Positions 44,609 through 56,045 are shown, counted from the first letter of the stretch. The stretch is 64,000 nucleotides of DNA from Scleroderma bovista (GCA_037178675.1 JAYMGJ010000596.1:31801-95800); one strand, 5' to 3'. Program-made: numbers and translations. Notes: a model not told the origin generated them from the letters alone.

Positions 44609-47600
44609 ATGGTGAAGGCAACTCCCCGAAAGAAGGCCCGTCATGGAAAAGCTCCTTTGAATGACACTCCAACCCAGTCAGCATCTATAGGATTAGAACA
44701 ATCCCAAGTGTTTCCAGATGATGGCCAGCCATACCTTTCCATGGATGATCTTCCACCCCGAAAGAGAACAGGTGTGTCAAAGGATCAGGTGTGTGATTTA
44801 TTCCAATCCTGCACTTGCCATGTCCTCCTGAAGGCATAATAGGACAGTTACTTATTGGCATGGTTGCCATACAAGCAGAGGTACCTCCAGGTCCTTCTGG
44901 ACATGGAGGCACCCCCTGACCCAAGGGTCTGCATGTTGTGTCAAGGAGATGGCACGTACAGATGTGCCGAATGCATTCACCAGCCCTTGCTCTGCAGTTC
45001 CTGTTGCAGAAAGGAACACAAGTTGCGGCCCTTCCACCGGGTGGACCAATGGAATGGTACATTCTTTGAGGAATCATCATTACAACTGGTGAGTCACGAA
45101 TTCTACTTGGCATACAGCAACAACTCATTTAGAAGGCTGGGTTGGTGGTACACCTCAGCCATGGTGGGGATCCGTGTCCGAATGGCAGGATGGATGGTGA
45201 GGACATTGCTGGTGATGTTGAGGATGAATGGGAGGATATTCAGGACCAACCAAGACCCCATCATCTTTCTGGAGGAACAGACAGGTCTTGCCTAACTGTA
45301 GTGCATACATCTGGGGTACATTTTTGCGATGTGAGGTATTGTAACTGTCCAGATGCAGGAGCTTTGCATCTGCAGTTGGTCAAAGCAGGACTCTTCCCGG
45401 CAACTACAAAGGAACCTAGGACTGTATTCACCTTCCAAGTATTGGATGACTTCATTATGGATAATGTGGAGTGCGGCACCTCTGGCATGAATTATTACAG
45501 CAAGCTTCGGCGAGTCACATCCAATGCATTTCCCGGCCTTGTACCGGTGAGTTCAAAGGATGATATTAAGGACCCGATGACACCACCAACACTGATCCAA
45601 GAACAGATACAGAGAGCTACTCAGGGTGTCGAGGATGTGGAGGCTGTTAAAGTTGTTGAAATGGCAAGGTTTTCATCCAGGGTCTCCTGATCCCAAGAGG
45701 GGGGAATTGGTGCTGTTCTGTCCGGCATGCCCACAACCAGGAGTAAACATTCCATCCAGTGAAGATGTAGACCTCTCAGAGTAAGTAATGTTTTGTTTTT
45801 ACTTGTACTTATTGAGCAGCTGCGCGATATAGGTGGAAATATTCTAGGACCATCATGATGGATGGAAACTTTAAGGCCAAGCATATGTGGCCAAAGAATT
45901 CAGCTAATGAAGTTTGGCTCATGGACGAAATGGGATTCATGGTTACAATGCCAGAATATAAGGATTATCTGGCCGGAACATTGAACTGGGTCAAGGTTTG
46001 TGATTGCACATGTTTACAATATGGTTCAGCATTGTAATGGAATTCACAGAAATCTGACTGTAGCAACCATCGAGCAGTAAACCAGGCAAATGCTAAAAGA
46101 AATCAGCTGGCATCTACTGGAATTGGCGGGTGTGCATGTGTGCAGCATGGATGCTTTGTACCCCATGCAATGGTTGACTTTCAGAAGGGAGAACAGTATG
46201 TGCTGACATGTTGCTTGCATTCCACTCTAACAGGAAGATAGGCAGGTAAATATGGATTATGCTCTGGCACATGCTGTGCAACATGGGATGGATCCACAAC
46301 AAAAATTCATAACCTTTTATGACATCAATTGCCAATACAGCAAAAACCTAAAGCGGCAGCTAGAAGCAAACAATTTTATATCCTTACCACGTGGGCTATG
46401 GATTCAACCTAGCATTGGGCTCTGGCATGTACATGGTCACAAGGCAGAATGTTTCACCCGATATGCTCCCAATTTCATTTCTGGTGTAGGCCGCATTGAT
46501 GGTGAAATTATGGAGACTCTCTGGTCCTCTCTTAACATCATTTCGCCATCGGCCCGCGGAATGGCAACGCCGCATAGACAGGAGCTGCTTGATTTTCAAA
46601 TGAATGACAACAACTTCTTAAAGATGGTGCGGATGCGTGAGTGGTATCACAATATCTTGCAGATTTTGGGTGAAGTATGCCAACGACATATTGCACAGCC
46701 ATCGCCCTGAAAAGAAAATTGAAGAATGCTCAAGAGGCACTGATGTCCGTGGAAGGAGCATTTGTGGAGCTTGATACAAGGGTTCCGGTCGAGTTGCATG
46801 AGCTTTGGGCACAGCAAGAGAAATCAGCTTTGGAGAATAGGGTTACTGATCCAAAATCAATGGACATATTTGAGGTGCAGCTGGAAAAAGGTATTTACTT
46901 GCTTGGCTGATTTCAAACCAATTTGATGTATTATAATGACAGCTCAAACAACTAAGTCGATCGAAATGGATATTATAAGTAATCAGGGACCGGATGGTCG
47001 TATGCGTGGGGCAGCAACATGGATGGCAAGGGTATTGAAAGCCGAAGAATCACAAATTATTTTGGCCATAGATGTCTGCCACATTCATGCAAGGGCGACG
47101 GAAACACAAAGGTTGTCTATTGCCCGCCGGCAGGACTGCCTGCAGATGCAAATTGATTGGCTCTGTGAATCAGCTTCCCAATTTCTAGGTGAAGATTGGA
47201 ATGAGGACATCTCAGATAATCTCATTTCCACAATGGACATCGATGAAGGTGATGGTGAAGATGTATTTTCAGACACATTCCACCCACAAGATCCCAACTA
47301 CTCGGATGCTGTGGTACTGCCCTTGCCGTCGTACCTGGGGATGCAGCAAGCCGATAGGTTGGGGCTTTTAACCATGGTGGATCAGGAGTTACGATTGAGG
47401 GAAGGACAGGCCAATGATGCTCTACATGAACTAAGGGTTTCGCTGGCACACAAGGCAGTCATCTTCCGGACCAATGTCAGACATGCCGGGACATACAATA
47501 TGACTACGAGGGCCTGGGGGAAGGTGGGTAGTGCCGATGTGAATGTGCAGCAGCATGCGGCAATATATCGTCGGTGCCGGAAACAAATGATAGCATTGAA

Positions 47601-48035
47601 TGCAAGTGGCAACACATTGAACTGATACCAAATGTTGAGGAAAGAAGACCTAAAGATCAGTGCAACCATTGCCGACCCAAATGCAAGGGGTCATAGGGAT
47701 GACACTTTGGCCTGGTTTTGGACAATGGATGTGCCGTGGGATACAGAGGTCAATGATTGGATGTCTGAATGTAAGATGATTGCTCCTCATGTTAACACCG
47801 GCTGACATGTATAGTTTACCGGGTGCATTGGTTGAGGGCGAAAGCATTGCGAGACAGGTGGGACGAAGAGGTAAAACTATTGACATGTGAAGCCATGTGG
47901 ACAAGACAATTTCTTTCGTATAGGGAAACACTTTGGAGAGATCAGAAGGAGGAGGCTAATATGAGCGGAGAGATGGGGAGAGCATGCTATGCAGCAAAGC
48001 AATGTCAAATGTATGGTAGACTTGGTTGTGTATGA
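44609..48035 (+). pseudogene. KDZ transposase (one in-frame stop)
   Basis: The exon from ATG 44609 (MVKATPRKKARHGKAPLND) leads to AWLPYKQRYLQVLLDME. The cysteine cluster follows: VCMLCQ, YRCAECIHQPLLCSSCC and EHKLRPFHRV. Then come GWVVHLSHGGDPCPNG, FCDVRYCNC, FQVLDDFIMDNVECG and the KDZ marker LFCPACPQPGVNIP. The catalytic core shows IMMDGNFKAKHMWPKN, TGIGGCACVQHGCFVPHAM, FYDINCQYSKNLKRQL, IGLWHVHGHKAECFTRYAP and GVGRIDGEIMETLWSSLN. The C-terminal part includes LKISATIADPNARG and YRVHWLRAKALRDRW, ending at 48035. TGA at 47623-47625 interrupts an otherwise continuous frame (LN-stop-YQMLRKEDLK). Apart from that stop, all landmarks are present. Confidence 0.85.
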
Positions 48036-50589
48036 TTGGCATTGACCATCGGCATCAAATACTGCTATATGGTATGCAAAGAGGACATATTTGAAACGGA
48101 TCATCAAGTGGCTGTTAGTGGAAAAAACAAGGTGCAACTGCAAGGTATTTATGGGGTGCATACCTTGGAATGAATGGATGATGGAATGGGAGGGTCATGG
48201 ACAGTGGCATGTAGATTGGCTGGTAGCCTGAATGGAAAAGCCATGCACCAGCAGCAATTGAATGCCATGCATGAACACCCTTTGGCCAATATGTAAATAT
48301 AAATCTGCCAAGGGAAGAGGTGCAAACATGGGCCTACCGGCCATGGTCCTCATAGTTCCACGGCTGCTGGCATTGATAACAATCAACTACCGCAGCTAGA
48401 AACCATTGTGTGCCGGTGCAACAGCTAGCTATAACATATGTGCCGTAGTTCACTGCATCAATCATGCTGTTGTGTAGCGGCGTGTCAGGATGTTTCCAGC
48501 AGCGTGTGCCACAATGATGATGGTGCCGAATTGTTGATTGTGCCGGAATGTTGACTGTGCCGGAATGATGATTGTGCCGAACGGTTGATTGTGCCGCAGG
48601 GCTGACTCTGCCGCAATGTTGAGCCAGAATGGTGATTGTGCCAAACTGTTGATTGTGCTGCAGTGTTGACTCCGCCGGAATGTTGCCTGTGCCGGAGGGT
48701 TGATTGTGCCGGAGGTTTGATTGTGCTGGAGGGTTGATTGTGCCGGAGGGTTGACTGTGCCGGAGTGTTGACTGGACCAGACTGATGATGGTGCTGAAGT
48801 GTTGATTGTGCCGACAGAGTGTTGATTGTGCCGGCCTGTCGACTGCCGGGATGTGGATCCTGCCAGAGTGTTGACTGTGCCGCAAGGTTGATTGTGCCGG
48901 AGTATTGATTGCGCTGGCCTGTTGACTGCTGTGTATTCCAGCACATGCAACTGTGTGGCACATTCATAATTCCAGCAGATTCAACATTTTGGCACAGTTA
49001 ACAGTTCGGCACAATGAAGATTTTGGCACAATTATCATTCTGTCAGAGTCAACATTGCGGCACAATCAACCCTCCGGCACTGTCAACATTGCGGCAGAGT
49101 CAGCCCTGTGGCGCAATCAACCGTTTGGCACAGTCGACATTGTGGCAGAGTCAACACTGCAGCACAATCAACAGTTTGGCACAATCACCATTCTGGCTCA
49201 ACATTGTGGCAGAGTCAGCCCTGCAGTGCAATCAACCATTTGGCACATTCATCATTTCGGCACAGTTAACAGTTCGGCACAATGAACAATTCGGCACTAT
49301 CATCATTGCACACGTTGCTGGAAGCATCCTGACAAACCACTACACAACAGAGTGAACTAATCTAGCATCAATCATGCTGCCAGAATTATAATTGTGCCGA
49401 ACTGTTGAATCTGCCGGAATGATAAATGTGCCACACAGTTACATGTGCCGGAGTACACAGCAATCGGTGATGTTCACCATGGATGCTACTGCCATTGAGG
49501 CACTGCACACCCTCACTCGGACAGAACCAGCAGAGCAAGAGAGATGTGACCACAGCTATTTCTGCAGGTGGTCAATGCGGATCAAGTTGGAACTGACTGT
49601 CAACACTGATGATGAGAAGCTTGCAGGAGCATCAGCCTTGAGGATAAACCATCGCTGATGAGTGGTCCATATGCACCTGCAGAAGGATTTGAAGTAGCTG
49701 GGAAAGAAGACAAGTGTGCACAGTGCAAAGAGAGAGACTTACTGCAAAACCAGGTCGAGTGTTCGACCTCAACAGCACACAGTAAATCTCTCTCCTTGCA
49801 TTGTGTACATTTCTCTTCTTCCCCAGCTACTTTTCTTCCTTTTGCAGGTGTGTGCATATGGGCCACTCATTCACAATGGTTTCTCCTCAAGGCTGATGCT
49901 CCTGCGAGCTTCTCATCATTTTCAGTGTTGACAGTAGGTTCCAACTTGATCTGCATTGACCACCTGCGGAAATAGCTGCAGTCACATCTCTCTTTCTCTG
50001 CTGGTTCCGTCCGAGTGAGGGTGTGCAGTGCCTCAATGGCAGTAGCATCCATGGGGTGAACATCACCGATTGCTGTGTACTCCGGCACATGTAACTGTGC
50101 GGCACATTTATCATTCCGGCAGATTCAACAGTTCGGCACAATTATAATTCTGGCAGCATGATTGATGCTAGATTAGTTCACTCTGTTGTGTAGTGGTGTG
50201 TCAGGATGCTTCCGGCAACGTGTGCAATGATAGTGCTGAATTGTTTATTGTGCCGAACTGTTAACTGTGCCGAAATGATGAATGTGCTGAACGGTTGATT
50301 GCGCTGCAGGGCTGGCTCTGCCACAATGTTGAGCCAGAATGGTGATTGTGCCGAACTGTTGATTGTGCCGCAGTGTTAACTCTGCTGCAATGTTGACTGT
50401 GCTGGAGGGTTGATTGTGCCACAGTGTTGACTCTGCCGCAATGTTGAGCACGCCGAGCGGCACCACATCCCATCGGCACGACACACATTCAGATAGTATC
50501 TACTACAAACTACTTCCAACAAATTTGGACTACATACCATCAGAATTACATTTTAGTACAACAGACAATCATATCAGGAAGCTAATTAT
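48036..50589. repeat. Nested inverted repeats/minisatellites between transposase and TET gene
   Basis: No host-like gene is seen. Blocks 48480-48950, 48970-49380 and 50190-50460 are copies of a degenerate array (unit about 'gtgccggaatgttgatt'). The middle one is inverted relative to the others. The open frames on both strands here are artefacts of the arrays. Confidence 0.75.
49030..50450. repeat. Large palindrome, arms ~0.7 kb, centre at ~49760
   Basis: The left arm (about 49030-49758) and the right arm (about 49763-50450) are reverse complements, with only a few bases between them ('aggtcga-gtgt-tcgacct' at the centre). Similarity is high from 49330 to 50210. Each arm carries the coding-like piece MDATAIEALHTLTRTEPAE and a C-x2-C-x6-C type stretch (KCTQCKERDLLC on the minus strand). 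A transcript across it would fold into a long hairpin. Confidence 0.85.
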
Positions 50590-51296
50590 TCAATGCTTCA
50601 CCAGTGCATTGCGGACATTATCTGGCGTCACCCAATGAAGAGGCTGTGGCACCCTTAACCAATGGTGAATATTATCCCTCATATAATATGCCAAACAGCA
50701 CCTCGCTCCGTCAACCTCATTGACGCTGTGCCGAAAGAGCTGGCCGGAAAATGCAACAACAGTGCCAGGATTGTACAATACTTGAATCCCAAGACTGGGA
50801 ATGTCCAGTGCACAGTCATCATAATTACCGACACTGACTAGCATGTCATACCAATCTGCTCGAGAGTGTGGGTCCCTGTGGAGGGGGGTACTTCGATTGA
50901 CAATTAGCAAGATATTAGTGACGACAGTTGACCAATTTTCAAGTGCCGCCAGCATTCCGGGATCATGGCCAGTTGCCCAGTCAGTCAAGTGTTGCATGGC
51001 AAGGTGGCCGGCATTGTATAGAGGCAGATGGATAATAGAAAGAACACCTGAAAGTATTGCTGACGGAAGACATATATCCTTGCTCCATTGATAGCCTGTA
51101 GGACTGGCCAAAGCCTTGGACACCCCCGGAATGTCATTGGGGGTCTAGCAGAAGATCAAACAAGTGCATTGTCAAAAGAACAAGGTACTCACAGAATGGC
51201 TGAGCATGTGCCGTGCCGGAGAGAATTCCAAGCATCGTGTAAAATCTGTCATGCTCCAGGGTTGGTCCGAACAAACCCAAGCGTCTTATGGCGCGG
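50590..51296 (-). pseudogene. TET/JBP-like 2-oxoglutarate/Fe(II) dioxygenase, N-terminally truncated
   Basis: Two exons remain: 51285-51193 (DAWVCSDQPWSMTDFTRCLE) and 51144-50590 (from TPNDIPGVSKALASPTGY). The catalytic domain is clear. STPLHRDPHSRADWYDML gives the HxD iron ligands. LGIQVLYNPGTVVAFSGQLF precedes the second iron histidine in RHSV, and GARCCLAYYMRDN supplies the arginine expected to bind 2-oxoglutarate. Enzymes of this family oxidise 5-methylcytosine or thymine in DNA. The gene stops abruptly at the LTR starting at 51297, so its N terminus is gone. About 215 residues remain. All active-site residues are kept in the fragment. I infer the family from motifs and from the KDZ context. 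Confidence 0.75.
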
Positions 51297-52645
51297 TGTA
51301 GTGGGTGAGTCCCTTGAAGGCGCGAAAATGGGTGTCCGCCCAAGGAGACCTGGTCTGGCTTGACTAGGGGAGCTAAGGAGAATAGAGCGCAGGAGCGCAC
51401 TCGGAGGTTCCGGGAGTCGAGAGAGAGTAGAGTAGGGGTGAGGAACGCAGCGAAAATGCGCAGGGAGTGCGCGACTAGGGAGTAGGGAGGTTGCCTAGTG
51501 TGTGTAGACACGCGCTAGGGAGAGCTGGGAATAGCGGGATCCACCGGAAATCGTTGGAGCGCCGAATAGGGTCATCTAGGGTCGTCAGAAAACAAAGAGA
51601 GAGCGGCAGGACACGAGAGAAACGACAGAGAAACACCGGAAATGACAGAACTCACACTTAGACACTCAGACGGGGGCGGAAAAGAAACTTCTTATTTTTG
51701 TGAGGACTAGGGCTATATACTGAAGCCTAATCCAGGGGGAAGGGTACAAGCGACCCGAAGAGAAGGAGAGAGGATGACAGCGCTAAGAGGGAACGTAATA
51801 CTAACATAATGACAGCTGTCAGGGACGCTAAAGCGAGGGGAAAGGCTGAGGGACACAAAGGCAGAAGCTAAAGTGACAGGAAGAGAAGTGGAGAGCAAAC
51901 CCTATGTAGTGCGACCCTATGCAGTGCGATGCGACCCTATGCAGCGCGATGCGGCCCTATGCAGTGAGACCCTATGCAGGAGAGTGACCCGACCCGATGC
52001 AACACGACCCGATGCAATGCGACCCGATGCAATGCGACCCGATGCAATGCGACCCGATGCAATGCGACCCGATGCAATGCGACCCGATGCAATGCGACCC
52101 GATGCAATGCGACCCGATGCAATGCGACCCTATGCAGTGAGACCCTACGCAGGAGAGTGACCCGACACAATGCAGTGTGACCCGATGCGATGTAGTGTGA
52201 CCCGATGCGATGTAGCGTGACTCGATGCGATGTAGTGTGACCCGATGCAATGTAGTAGTGCGACTCGATGCTACTCCAAGTGACTGAGACAGTCAGGAAG
52301 GGATAGGGATGAGCTACGCATGCAGGACCTTCGCAGGGCCCTATCGGGTGTACCAAGCTGCGCATTGGAGAGCTCTCGTGCGGGTAGGGTGCGGGTGGCT
52401 GTGCTGAGTAGCGTGGACTAGTCCAAACAGACCCGAAGCTATTCCGAGTGATCGCGACGCTCGCAGGAAGAGATAGGGAATAGCTACTCATGCGGGACCT
52501 TCACAGGACCCTATTGGGTGTACCAAGCTGCGCATTGGAGAGCTCTCGTGCGGGTTGGGTGCGGGTGGCTGTGCTGAGTAGCACGAGCAAGTTCGGGTGA
52601 ATCCTGATCGGTATATGTGCACCTAGAGACGCATGCGTCTCTACA
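51297..52645. mobile_element. Probable LTR (TGTAG...CTACA), 1.35 kb, no matching target duplication
   Basis: The segment begins TGTAGTGGG and ends TCTCTACA. It contains a TATA-like 'gggctatatac' near 51711, a 15-bp tandem array and a ~140-bp direct repeat (about 52270-52415 and 52440-52585). No internal coding region or second LTR is present. The five bases outside (CGCGG left, GTGGG right) differ. The left flank is the TET/JBP gene and the right flank is a recombinase gene, both truncated exactly here. Confidence 0.6.
51985..52135. repeat. 15-bp tandem array
   Basis: About nine copies of 'gacccgatgcaatgc' in a row, with degenerate copies on both sides (51900-52260). Repetitive open frames on both strands are artefacts. 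Confidence 0.95.
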
Positions 52646-53390
52646 GTGGGACTTTTAGTTTATCATGTTTTCTGTGACAGTCGGAACATTCCTGAGCAAG
52701 AGCGAGCCCCAGCTAGCACAAACCTTATCTCAATGTTTATTTCAGTCCTTTCAGGTCTTTATTCGGGAAAAACGATACATGGCTACATATACGGTATACG
52801 AGCCTGGCACACAGTCAATGGTCTGCCGTGGGCATTGCACGAAGACCAAATCTCCACCATGCTGAAAGGCACAGCAAGGTTAGCACCCCCTTCCACAAAA
52901 CAAGACCGGCGGCAACCGGTTACCACAGAGACAATTGCGGCCATCAGGGGGACCCTCAATCTGGTCAAACCATTTGATGCTGCCTTTTTCGCGTGCTTAA
53001 CCACCATTTTTTATTCCGCCGCAAGGGTAGGCAAGTTCACACTCAGGCGACTCAATTCCTTTAACCCTGCGGAACACATCACACCTGCACATGTACGAGA
53101 TGACACAGACCGAAATGGTTTTCATACAAAAGTCTTCTTGCTCCCACGAACCAAATCCAGCCCAGATGGAGAGGAAGTCAATTGGGCACGACAAAGTGGG
53201 CCCACTGACCTGCTCGCTGCCTTTGATAATCACCTCAAAATAAACAGTCCTCCCGTCAACGGTCCACTCTTCGCATACAAAAAAGACTCTCACACCCACC
53301 GCCCTTTAACCCGTCAAAATTTCATCTCACATCTTACAGCTGTTTTCGGAAAGGTTGGCAGTCGTGTTGTGATTTTTTTGTTTACACATT
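52646..53390 (+). pseudogene. Tyrosine recombinase, N-terminal part
   Basis: Frame from 52646: GLLVYHVFCDSRNIPEQERA, SGKTIHGYIYGIRAWHTVNG, MLKGTARLAPPSTKQDRRQP, FFACLTTIFYSAARVGKFTL (the first catalytic Arg region, ARVGKF), VFLLPRTKSSPDGE, PLFAYKKDSHTHRPLTRQNF and FISHLTAVFGKVG. This fits the tyrosine recombinase of DIRS-like elements in basidiomycetes. The HGIR box and tyrosine are missing; they lie, inverted, at 33138-33365. Both ends are truncated, the left by the LTR. Confidence 0.75.
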
Positions 53391-53420
53391 GTTTGTACTC
53401 AGTAGAAATTCGTACTGTGA

Positions 53421-54979
53421 ATGGATTCATACGCTGGGATGGATCCAACAACTTCGCGGGTTCTGCAGGTCCTAGACTTACCTCGACTTATGCTCGAAGA
53501 AGATGACTATGCCTCTGACAGTGATCACAATCTTACTCTCAATGGTTCAGCTATCACATATGATGGCAGCCAAGCTGACCCTAAAGATGACGACACGACA
53601 CTCAACCCTGATGACGATGAGCTAGACTTGCCAAACCCCCTTCAGAGCAAGCCTCCAACCCCCACACCCCCTCCGATTGTTGGCAAGAAGCGCAAACAAG
53701 GTAAGCTAGCGCATATATTGTGTCTGAACAGCCATGACCACTTTGTACATAATCGTACTTCATAGGCAAGGAAAACATGACCCCAGAGGAGCCCAAAGGT
53801 CCAAAGGAGGTCTCATACCTTGTGTCTATCTTCTCTGCAGCTGAGATGAAGAAGGCAAAGAGAAAACAAGAGCCAATGAATGAGTCTATTGACCTCTTGA
53901 TCGAGGTGCCCTGGGACACCCTCAAGGCACAGGTTCTCGCCAAAATTGTGAAGACCCTGAAGCCAGAATTCATCAAATTCGAGGACTATACCATGACGTA
54001 CTATATCAGCCGTATTCTCCCCAAACCTGGCCTATCTCTTGCTGTCCAAGAAGACTTTGATGGGCTGATGAAGTGCGTGAAAGGAATGCCATCGAAGGTC
54101 CCGATCGTGAATATTGTTGTTGTCCAAGTCACTCAGCCACCTGTGGCTATGCAGGGACAGAAGTTGGACCCTTGGAGTGATGACGAGGCTGCTGTACCTC
54201 CCACAAAGGGTCCAAAATGTGTATGATAGATCTTATTTACAGTCAACCTACCTGGCTTTGCACATAACTCACATTTTTTGTAGAAGGAATCAGCTGCAGT
54301 TCTCCCTGGAAACAAGAAAAAAATCAAGAACATTCAGCTTCTCTGTGACAAGTGGACCTGTAAGAAACCTGAATCAGCATGTTCATCCACTCACTGTTAT
54401 GTGCTGCCAGACACTGGGGAGCACTTCCCACTTGGGCACGAACACTTTGATTGTTGGGCAGCTGCAATGGTACAAATACAGTCGTCTAATTGTTCAATTA
54501 CTGACATCGTAATTGAGTCAAAGAATGACAATGACCCATCTTGTGCCACAGTGGACAAGCCACCCAACCACCGTCTTTTCGATGCCAAGAAGTCATCACT
54601 TAGCCCCATCCTGCAAAGGTGCCTTGACATGCAGTCCAAGGCTTCTGCCTCAACACAGGCTTCGGCACCCGTCTTCAATTTTACGATCGGGAATGAGCTC
54701 GCCAGTCTCTTCCGCCCTCAAGTACCCCTGCCAGTTCCTCCCACAATACAATCAGTCTCTGCACCCTTTGAAGAGAATGGATTGCTCATTCCATCAGGCC
54801 GTGCCACTGGACCTGACATGCCTATCATTCATTTTTGCCTTGCTTACCAACTTGATGACAGCATTGCCAAGAAGTTTGTGTCACACTCATTGAAAGAGAG
54901 CCCATGCACCTGGGTAGGCCGTGTTATACGGTCAGCAGACGATGACAATTGGCCATGCTACACGGGCTGGCGGAAGTGA
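53421..54979 (+). CDS. KDZ-region passenger: acidic N-terminal, Cys/His-rich protein
   Basis: ATG 53421 (MDSYAGMDPTTSRVLQVLDL). The first exon is acidic and ends PPPIVGKKRKQ. It splices to GKENMTPEEPKGPKEVSYLV and a regular domain (LLIEVPWDTLKAQVLAKIV, KFEDYTMTYYISRILPKPG). The next exon gives KNIQLLCDKWTCKKPE, STHCYVLPDTGEHFPLGHEH and FDCWAAAM, a C..C..C..H/C..H pattern suited to metal binding. A linker and LPVPPTIQSVSAPFEENGLL, PIIHFCLAYQLDDSIAKKF complete it. I remember related repeat-associated genes with 'PL-x-H-x-HF-x-x-WA' but no function. The stop at 54977 may be in a retained intron. Confidence 0.6.
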
Positions 54980-55587
54980 GGCTTATGACTAGAGCTTTTC
55001 CGTATCACAGGGGTCAGCCCCCAACAGTATTGTCACCAAGTGACAACGGTGGGCCCATGGCTCTGTTGTCATCGTGGGGTAGGGTGAAAGTCTTAAGCCG
55101 GACAAATTGGTGTCATCGTGAAAATACTCGGGCTGAGAGGAGTAGCATACCAATAGAATAAGTGAGCCAGTACGCAATGGAGGCAGTGTGGTGGAAATCT
55201 GACGGCAGCAATAACACCATAGTGAGCCGGTCAATCAGCATTGCGGCATGGTCAACAGTGCGGCAAAGTCAACACTCCGGCATGTTCAACATCCCGGCAC
55301 AGTCAACCAATGAGATGTTGTGCTGATGAGATGTTGTGCTGATGAGATGTTGTGCTGATGAGATGTGGTGCCGATGAGATGTTGTGCCGCTGATGTGGTG
55401 CCGGATGTTATGTGTCAGCCGCATCAATTTAGTTCCGGTGGTTCCTCGTGCCGGATCTTGGCCTAACGGTAGTTAGTTAACACTATATCCACGGTGATAC
55501 ATCTATATAGAGGACATAGTATCTAGGGCCTGATGGGTATACAGGGAGATCAACCTTGCGGCCCATCACACTCGATGGGAAGCCAAT
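54980..55587. repeat. Non-coding subterminal region with short tandem repeat
   Basis: It includes a 16-17-bp array near 55310-55400 ('atgagatgttgtgctg') and sparse copies of the 'gcggca-x-x-gtcaaca' unit seen in the larger arrays. No gene is supported. Confidence 0.6.
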
Positions 55588-56045
55588 TCACAGGCCTGCC
55601 CAACTATATAGTTGTTCCCACATTGAGGGCTTGTTTAATCCTCTGGGACACCCCATTCATGGCTTGTCACTTTAAAATGTACTTGCAAGGTTTCCCTGCA
55701 TAGCTAGATAACACCTCTGCTAGGGCCTGCCCAATGCTATGGGATACCATGGCCATTGCCTGTCAGACTGAACCCATATGCTGGGCGCACTGACTATAAA
55801 TGACACTGTCTCCAGGGCTTGCCCACAGTTATGGGACACCACACCTGTGGCTAGCACCCCTTAAAGGTACAGTCTCCGCACAGCCCATTGGAATGGAAGG
55901 GACAATAGTTCCATGGCCCTTTGGTAAGAAAGGGACTCTGTTGTTACAGCCTGATCAAAGCCCGAAACACACTATTCCTCTGGCCTGCCAATAGAAACGG
56001 CAAACCATATTTAGGGCCTGATGCAAAGCACGGGACACTGGCACT
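55588..56045 (-). repeat. Long inverted repeat, right arm
   Basis: Reverse-complement partner of 35198-35635; the landmarks listed there appear in reverse order. Weaker similarity may continue out to about 56460 (shared 'gcagggtagc'). This arm and the left arm bracket the transposase and passenger genes. Confidence 0.8.

Noticed and set aside
48334..49355. Long Gln/Asn/Ser repeat frames around 48.3-49.3 kb
   Set aside because: Produced by the degenerate tandem arrays; they exist on both strands and in several frames.
51873..52491. Frames rich in repeated DAMRP or HRIGS units
   Set aside because: Translation of the 15-bp array, not a protein gene.
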